A stretch of 64,000 nt of DNA from Trichostrongylus colubriformis (Eukaryota; Nematoda; Chromadorea; Rhabditida; Trichostrongylidae). The stretch is taken from NCBI GenBank assembly GCA_963978905.1, contig OZ022257.1, forward strand, positions 8,950,509-9,014,508, given 5' to 3'. The position numbers were made by a program, and so were the translations under genes. The notes under the pieces are model-generated. The model was not told the origin of the DNA. It worked only from the letters and a program-made list of their open reading frames with translations, and did no database searches. Below, piece after piece: positions 57,790 through 64,000 of the stretch (its first letter is position 1; each line of letters starts with the position of its first letter).

Positions 57790-58500
57790 GAAACCTTCCT
57801 TTTTGTTTTTGATTTATGTCTTGAGTGCCGATGAAACATATGCACTCCGCAAGAAACTACCATGTCATCCAATTCGTTCGATTAATACAGTGGCATCTCA
57901 CTCTAGAAAGCCGATCAATGCCTTTCTGCGAGACTTCGGTGAACGAGTAATTGCTGCGAGATAGAGGGCTCAGAAAGGGTAGAATGGCTAAGCATTTGAA
58001 ATGGAATGACAAATACACTTATGATCATGGATTTTACACATAAATCAATTGTGAACCTCTAGTTAACCAAAACACTTCAAGCTTTACTTGGATTAAGTGA
58101 GATCGTTGAAACCCGAGGAAAAGTTTTTTAATCAATAATCAGATGATGACTACTGCAGCAAAATGGGAGAGTCATGCTATAGTGGAATATTACCATTGAA
58201 GGATAAAAAATCCAACTTTCATTCAGTTTCGAATAGGATGGTATCCCTGTGAGTTGTTGAGTTATGCATGTTAACGGCAAATTTGCCTCCAGGTTATAAT
58301 TATCGTCGCTCGCTGATGAGTGCCCACTGGCACTTCAAGCATGCGAGAACAAAAGCTATCTTTTTGGAAATTTCAGTGAATCATCTTGTAGAGCTTGATG
58401 AGCTGGTTCCAATAATACATAATTATGAAGAGACTTACAGCAGAAAACGAAAAAACGCAGATCCGCGTTCTCCGCGTTTTTTTTTTGAAAATTGTAGGCA
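57790..58500 (+). repeat. Partial direct copy of the long repeat (matches 9330-10290)
   Basis: Shared blocks include GATTTATGTCTT, CATATGCACT, GGAATGACAA-TACACT, AATCAGATGATGA, GGATGGTATCCCTG and GAGCTTGATGAGCTG. Only one of the two tandem units is present, and GATCCGCGTTCTCCGCG-like sequence closes the copy. Confidence 0.75.
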
Positions 58501-58689
58501 TGTATTGTAGCAATGTCCTCGCTCGAATACACCTTTCGGAATTCATCGTTTTGTATGCAGACCTCCTGTGGATGTGCAACTGTTCAAAAGTAAAAGTTTT
58601 GGAGATTTTTGCAATTGCTTCACCTTATCGCAGCACTTGGTGCAGACATGGTGGCCTTGTAGTGCGAGCCATGCTTCACCGATAATTCG

Positions 58690-59160
58690 TTATCAGTCAA
58701 AAGTTGAAATAAATAAACGATTAGAATTTGTATATAAAAATAGGCCTCAATAAAGGAAAACTCGTATTGATGAGTTTCATTCTAAGTACTTGGATTTAGC
58801 TATAACTATAAGCAATGATAAAATAATTATTGCTCTATATAAAAATACAGGCAACATAAATTTTGAGGTCAACAAGTTCCCTTATAACGAAACGAATATT
58901 TCGATCAAAATTAAAGCTTCCGCTATCTATAACGAAATCATTAGGCTCGCAAACACAACAGATAGAGTTCAAACCTTAACTGGAAAATTGATAAATCTCA
59001 AAATGATACCTTTGTGAACAATGGGTTCGGTATATACCTTATATCAGTCAACATAATAAAACGTGTTTGCAAAACTATATCTATTCTCTATAAATGCAAC
59101 ATAGATAAATAATTCGTAATATTACTAAGTTGATTAAGAACATAATAACGTAACTACAAG
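58690..59160 (+). pseudogene. AT-rich coding relic of unknown, possibly polymerase-type, element
   Basis: The frame through 58790-59017 is open for about 85 codons (from about 58763) in strongly AT-rich DNA that differs from the flanks. It contains FHSKYLDLAITISNDKI, ALYKNTGNINFEVNKFPYNE and IYNEIIRLANTTDRV. The order 'FLDL..I...', 'LYdK...F.F...nFP', 'sNI......Y...iiR.A' recalls a segment found after the reverse-transcriptase core of some eukaryotic mobile or virus-like elements; this is pattern recognition only. No start or further domain is seen and stops lie immediately upstream. It sits 30-500 bp from the tRNA-like gene. Confidence 0.4.
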
Positions 59161-59186
59161 GATGCTGAGTTACGGGCAAAAGCTTC

Positions 59187-59259
59187 GGTGTCGGACGGGA
59201 CTCGAACCCGCACTTCATGCTTTTCGGGCATATGTGCTAATCCATTGCACTACCGACAC
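59187..59259 (-). tRNA. tRNA-like gene, anticodon GAA (Phe), unusual C33
   Basis: The minus strand folds as a 73-nt cloverleaf: acceptor GTGTCGG/CCGACAC, T8-A9, D stem GTGC/GCAC, anticodon stem TATGC/GCATG with loop CCGAAAA, a 5-nt variable loop, and T arm GCGGG-TTCGAGT-CCCGT. The B box GGTTCGAGTCC is perfect and the A box (TAGTGCAATGG) close to consensus. Anticodon GAA reads phenylalanine codons, but position 33 is C where U is nearly universal, and the body does not look like a usual eukaryotic tRNA-Phe. A TTTT run follows 8 nt after the 3' end. It could be a divergent tRNA, a pseudogene, or the head of a tRNA-derived repeat. Confidence 0.7.
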
Positions 59260-61174
59260 CCCTTTCACCTCACGAGGGAGGCCTTTCAGGTCATGACGCG
59301 CTTTCGGAAAACAGTTTTTTTCTATTATATGGGGTACCTACATGAAACATATAAATGACTTCCATTTTTGCTGAGCGGCCCTACGAATGCCAGAAAAGGA
59401 GTAAAAAATATTTTTCGTCAAAAGGGCGATTTTAACCTACTTATTGTAATGCATACTCCTTGTAGCTTTGATCATGTGCAGATCCAAGGTGTTCTTGTAT
59501 TTCAGATCCAAAGCGAAGTCAAAACGGAAAAAAATAAAGCATTATCTCCACCGTGTACTAAGAGTGCGTAGCAGTTTCATAACGGTTCCTCGATGTAAGC
59601 CTGACGCAGCGGTTGGCCTACTTGATACGACGATGGACTTGAAAACGGACAATTACGTTTGTGGTTCAGGTCCCGATGTTGCCAAGCTTTTGCAATTTCT
59701 TCTGCTTTCACTTTTTCATCTTCGAATATGTCAGTTTATGCCAAATGACTATGATTTTCGTCGACAGCGTGCCAGGCTGACTCTATTTACAAATTCTCAG
59801 TGAATTTGGTGATCTGACTTTTTTGGACCAATATGGGCCCCCCGTAGCGCTCGATTCGCGGTATCGCACAAAATATGTGCCATATTCGTGTTCAGGGGGC
59901 CAAACTACCCTTCGGAACACATTTCTAGCCATCCAACTTTTGACCCTAACTTCGAAAAGTATGTTAGTTCATGGGTATATGGTGTCCTTTCTACTTGTAC
60001 AAGTGAATAACTAATAAAATCAAAGAAAATCAATGGAATATGCACAGCATGGATGCCTATCGCTACATCTTCACCTACCGAGCATTGAGCAAGCGAAATA
60101 GTGAGAATTTCTTGACAAGTGATACCGTCGTCTCCTTCGTTGAACGTGCAGTCGAAGGTATAGCAATGCCCAGCTCAAATTTTCGAATTTAGCTCAGAAC
60201 TTCGATTGGGCTGGAAACTTAGTCCTGAGGGTAGTTTGACTTCTTGAACACGAATATCGGATCCATTCTGCGCAAAAGCGCCTCGTTCGTGCGCTCTGAG
60301 TTCTGGACCAGAAAATTGGACTGTCAAACTTGCTGAAAACTGGCAATAGAGGGCCGTCCGAAATTCCAAATGTGATAACTGTACTTATTCTTCATATTCA
60401 AATGTTTAGGAGCCCAAAAACTGAAAATCTAAATTTTGCGAAAATTTGAACCCAGTGGGGATTGAACCACCAATGCAAAAAACAGCTCTCAAAAAGCGCG
60501 TCATGAGTTGGAAGACCTTCCTCGTCAGCTCAGCTTCTAAATGGTATATTTACCACAGCTTATCAGCACTCACGCGAATAACGTGTTGAGCCGGTTGGCC
60601 GGTATCGGCATCGAACTGTGGAGCTGAAAGATTGAGTAGATACTGATTATTGATATTTTTGACTTTAAATAGATCATTTATAGTAAACCAGTTGGGATAT
60701 CGCACAGTACTGCGCGAATAACACAATAGAATTATGTAAGGAGAAATGGTCGATGTTGAGTTTCTCAGCATCTACTCTCTACATTTATGTGACAGATATT
60801 AACCGATATTGAAGATATCACCGCTGAGGAGGGTCACCATTTTTTAGATGTCCAGATGATTCAGCAGTCGATACCCTTTGTTACAATGATATCGACGATC
60901 AATGTTCAGGAATGACATGGGTGAATCCACTAATCACTTAATCCTTCGACTGCAATGGTCGCTATAGGGATATGATATAGTTTGGGGGTCTGGTTTCAGC
61001 TGCATCTATTGGTAGCAACTAATCCATTTGCTTAGCATCTATTTCCTACATATTAGTGATCGATCCATATGCTGTTATCGATGCTTATCGTTTTCTTAAA
61101 CATGCACCACTATTTGAAATTTGACATAGTCTAGCGGTCGATGCCCAGTACTGTTGCTGGCACCGCATGAGAAA
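59260..61174. other. No gene recognised
   Basis: A block near 59870-59960 (CATATTCGTGTTC, GAACACATTT) shares short words with the 37420-37915 transposon and with inverted sequence near 60240 (GAACACGAATATC), suggesting a worn relative. At 60840-61170 diverged leader-like sequence (TCAGCAGTCGATACC, GATATCGACGATC) precedes the second minisatellite element. Confidence 0.4.
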
Positions 61175-62640
61175 ATGAATCGCTCGCTTTGCTATCACAA
61201 ATCTTGATCGTGTCTTGATCATCTATGTGGATCGCGCTATCAAAAGACATGCACCATTATTCAGAACGCTGGCAATTTAGCGGTTGATACATCGGCAGTA
61301 GATATCAGACCTGAACAAATTATGTTCCTGCAATGGTACTAAGCATTGGACGCGTTATTGTAATAATCGTATAGTAGTGGTGAGAAGTGTACCGAATTTC
61401 ATCCCTTCCCCTTTTCCTAATGGCTCTTATCAGCCCCTGTAAGCCGTTATCAGTTTCGAAAAGTCACTATTGTCGTCCCCGTACTCTGTGATACTTGTGA
61501 GTGTGAACATAGCACTGTTAGGCAGAAGAGCGAAACAGATGGCGACATTAGCCTTATAACGCTCCTTATCGAATTTTATCAACCGTTATCTGTTTGGACA
61601 CTCACCACTGATGTGCTCGTCCAAGCCCTCAAAACACCTATGAGTATCGGCGCTCTAGGATCGACTCGAAAGGTGGAATAAATCTGGCGACATTCGCCTT
61701 CCGACGCTCCTCATCGAATCTTATTAGTCGGTATCAGATTTGGATCACCCACCACTGATGTGCCCGTTCCATTCTGCAAAACACCTGTGAGTGTCAGCGT
61801 TCTGGGATCAACGCGAAAGGCGAAACGCATTCGACGACATTTGCCTTCTCACGTTCGTTATCGTACTTATCAACCGTTATCAAGTTGGATCACACTCTAT
61901 TAATGTGCCCGTTCCATCCCGCAAAACACCTATAAGTGTCAGCGTTCTGGGATCAACGCGAAAGGCAAAACGGATTCGACGACATTTGCCTTCTCACGTT
62001 CCTTATCGAATCTTATCAACCACTATCAATTTGAATCACTCACCATTAATGTCCCTGGCGCACCCTGCTAAACACCTGTGAATGTCAGCGCTCTAGGATA
62101 AACGCGAAAGGCGAAACGGACTCGACGACATATGCCATTTCACGCTCCTTATCGTATCTTATCAACCGTTATCAAGTTGGGTCACACGCAATTAAACTTC
62201 TCGCCCCATCCCGCAAAACACCTGTGAGTATAAACGCTCCGGGACCAATGCGAAAAGCGAAACGAATTCGACGACTCTAGCCTTTTTACGCTCCTTATCA
62301 AATCTTATCAACCGATATCAAGCTGGATCATCCACCATTAATGTCCCCGTCCTACCCTGCAAAACACCTGTGAGTGTTAGCTCTCTTGGATCAATGCGAA
62401 AGGCGAAACGGGTTCGGCGACATTTGCCTCCCGAGGCTCCTTATCAGCCCTTATCAGCTGCTATCACTTTCGGTCCACCACCGCTGGGGTTCCCTTGGCA
62501 CCCCCTACATCACTTCCAAAATTCATGGTCCCAGCTTTACTGCGACGCGAGATATGAATTTCGTGACAAACAGACGGACGGACGGACACACACACACACG
62601 CACAGACATACTAAGCGAATTATATATAGTAGGATTATTT
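61175..62640 (+). repeat. Minisatellite-bearing element, copy 2 (uninterrupted)
   Basis: The head CGCTTTGCTATCACAAA is followed by six to seven units of about 146 bp; the marker ACACC before TGTGAGT falls at 61634, 61781, 61926, 62072, 62218 and 62364. Unit landmarks are AAAGGCGAAACG, TTCGACGACAT, CTCCTTATCGAATCTTATCA and CCGTTATCA. The tail from CCCAGCTTTACTGCGACGCG to ATTATATATAGTAGGATTAT is nearly identical to copy 1, with a CGGACGGACGGACACACACA run inside. Tail identity exceeds unit identity between the copies. Confidence 0.85.
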
Positions 62641-63854
62641 GCAAGTGGTTCACTTAATTCTTGTTATATGTAATAGGTTTATGCTCTCTTACTAAATTTC
62701 TGACACTATCTCACTGAGTATCGTATGCAGATACCGTATCTTCCGAAGCAAGATAATGGGCATATTTCCCATTTTTATCTGTTTCATATCACTCTTCACT
62801 TCAGTACTAATGTATAGTCTTCTTCTGAAGCTTTCCAGGTTCACTTATACTTTATGGGATCAATCTACCCCTTTCTCTTCTCTCCTTATAATGGATTAAT
62901 CGACACATTGACCATACATGTCATCTCTAAATCACTGACCATCCTCGGTGGTTTATATTACATATGATTCGTGTGATTGAGAGGTGAAACGAATCATGTT
63001 CTTCTTTCTCATTTTTGAAGAGCTATCAAGTGATTCTTTCTGTTGGTCAAAGAGCATATTTGTGTCAACAACTTATTCCATGCACCTCATTCCTGAAAAT
63101 CTGGAAAAAGTATGAGGTCTCTGTTGAGGTATTTGATCGTGATTCCTCAATTATGCATGAGGCTTAGATGGCCCATGATGCTTGTATTCTAACACCAAAC
63201 GTGCTTGGTCGGTTTCTCGCTCCCACCGTCTGTGTTTGCAAAACGGCGGCAGCCTCACTGCTAGCGCCACAAACAAAGCAGCTCCGAGCATTGACCGCCC
63301 ATCGTTGGTCCCTCCACTCACCGCTTCCTTCTATGATCCGTAGTCAATTGCCATTCACAGCTCTGTCTAGGAAGCCTTCTTTATGCCCTTCCGAGCCCAC
63401 TGCATACATGCTCTGCGGGCTCCACTACAGAGTGAATTTTATCCTAGACTGTAACACTCCGCTCGTATCTGCTATAGGTTACAGACGGTCGTCTCCCTAA
63501 ATCAACTAGGAATTCACTTTCCGAAAATTTCCGTAGGGTTCTTCGAACAGCATAATAGGCTGCAGCTGCACGACAGCTGCTTCCTTTCTTCCAGTCTTTT
63601 GACGTCTGCCGGTATTCTCCATAAAAAAATCTTCCGCTGCTCTTCGATGAATGCAACACAATGTGAAGTTGCTTCGAGATTTCCTCCACTAGCCTGCTCA
63701 TCGCCACCAGCCTCTATGTGGAATATCGCTTTTAATTCCTGCAAAATCGACAGGTTGCTGCGGAAAAATCTGTCTCAAGGTATAAGTGAAATTTGTACAA
63801 AAGAGCTTGACATTCTCTCCACTCATAGAAAAGCCGCGTTGTTCCTTGGGCCTT
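62641..63854. other. No gene recognised with confidence
   Basis: On the minus strand 63744-63514 is open and reads MQELKAIFHIEAGGDEQASG, then CVAFIEEQRKIFLWRIPADV, a helical, charged composition that could be one exon of a gene leaving the window, but no flanking splice sites or family are convincing. The plus-strand frame at 63168-63500 overlaps none of these and has no motif. Confidence 0.3.
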
Positions 63855-64000
63855 CTTCATACTCTGCGGTGCCACGGCAGAGCGCAGCTGCATCGTCCCT
63901 GCACCTCCGCTCATGCCCCACTACCTCGCTGGCATTGAACGGGAGGACGCACGCATTGCCGCTTGCACCACACTCTACTTCGCATGGAGGCGGCCTTATG
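63855..64000. mobile_element. Foldback element with TTCATACTCT termini, copy 4 (cut by window end)
   Basis: Starts CTTCATACTCTGCGGTGCC and continues CTGCATCGTCCCTGCACCTC, matching the left halves of 7993-8150 and 15584-15744. Its right terminus lies beyond the window. Confidence 0.55.

Noticed and set aside
62560..62610. Short CGGACGGACGGACACACACA run as an independent microsatellite
   Set aside because: The same CAGACA/CGGACA-rich stretch sits at the same place in the tail of both element copies, so it is part of the element.

Overview
The window looks like nuclear DNA of a nematode, most likely a repeat-rich parasitic strongylid of the hookworm kind. Almost all coding sequence is split into short exons with GT/AG borders and TTTCAG-like acceptors. 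The three recognisable host genes are nematode-typical: an EB-module/lustrin cysteine-rich secreted protein, an MFSD8/CLN7-like transporter and an srh-type seven-pass chemoreceptor. The species call is inference; intron size and mobile-element load fit better than any single diagnostic marker. Exon models were read by eye from splice sites and codon phase, and no homology search was run.

Layout. At 1-7534 (+) is the 3' part of the EB/lustrin gene (12 exons visible, 5' end outside). Its last two exons and downstream flank (7193-9070) recur as a diverged copy at 14698-16835. Between them, 9.0-14.7 kb is a mosaic of long repeats, including a palindrome with about 660-bp arms (10910-11570 and 13355-14010) around a small predicted secreted-protein gene (11763-12975, -). 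A paralogue with the same exon structure lies at 49832-50680 (-), inside a related 6-kb block (49270-55440) broken by a Penelope-like hairpin and a mariner element.

At 17447-25601 (-) is the MFSD8-like transporter (11 exons in consistent phase; first and last exons not found). At 27538-28535 an inverted-repeat Penelope-like fragment carries a GIY-YIG motif and hammerhead-like cores. At 30220-41089 (+) is a complete srh-family chemoreceptor, six exons and 337 codons. Its 5.4-kb third intron holds a mariner relic, a Tc1-like MITE and a young, internally deleted Ty3/gypsy LTR element (34221-37072, -) inserted inside that MITE.

From 41 kb onward the window is mostly mobile and repeated DNA. It contains a foldback element, two copies of a minisatellite-bearing element (42955-44600 and 61175-62640, unit about 146 bp), a possible secreted-protein gene (45357-46576, -), a damaged mariner (52873-54151), an AT-rich coding relic (58690-59160) and a tRNA-like gene with anticodon GAA (59187-59259, -). 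The host genes show no operon-like arrangement; they are unlinked functionally and separated by repeats.
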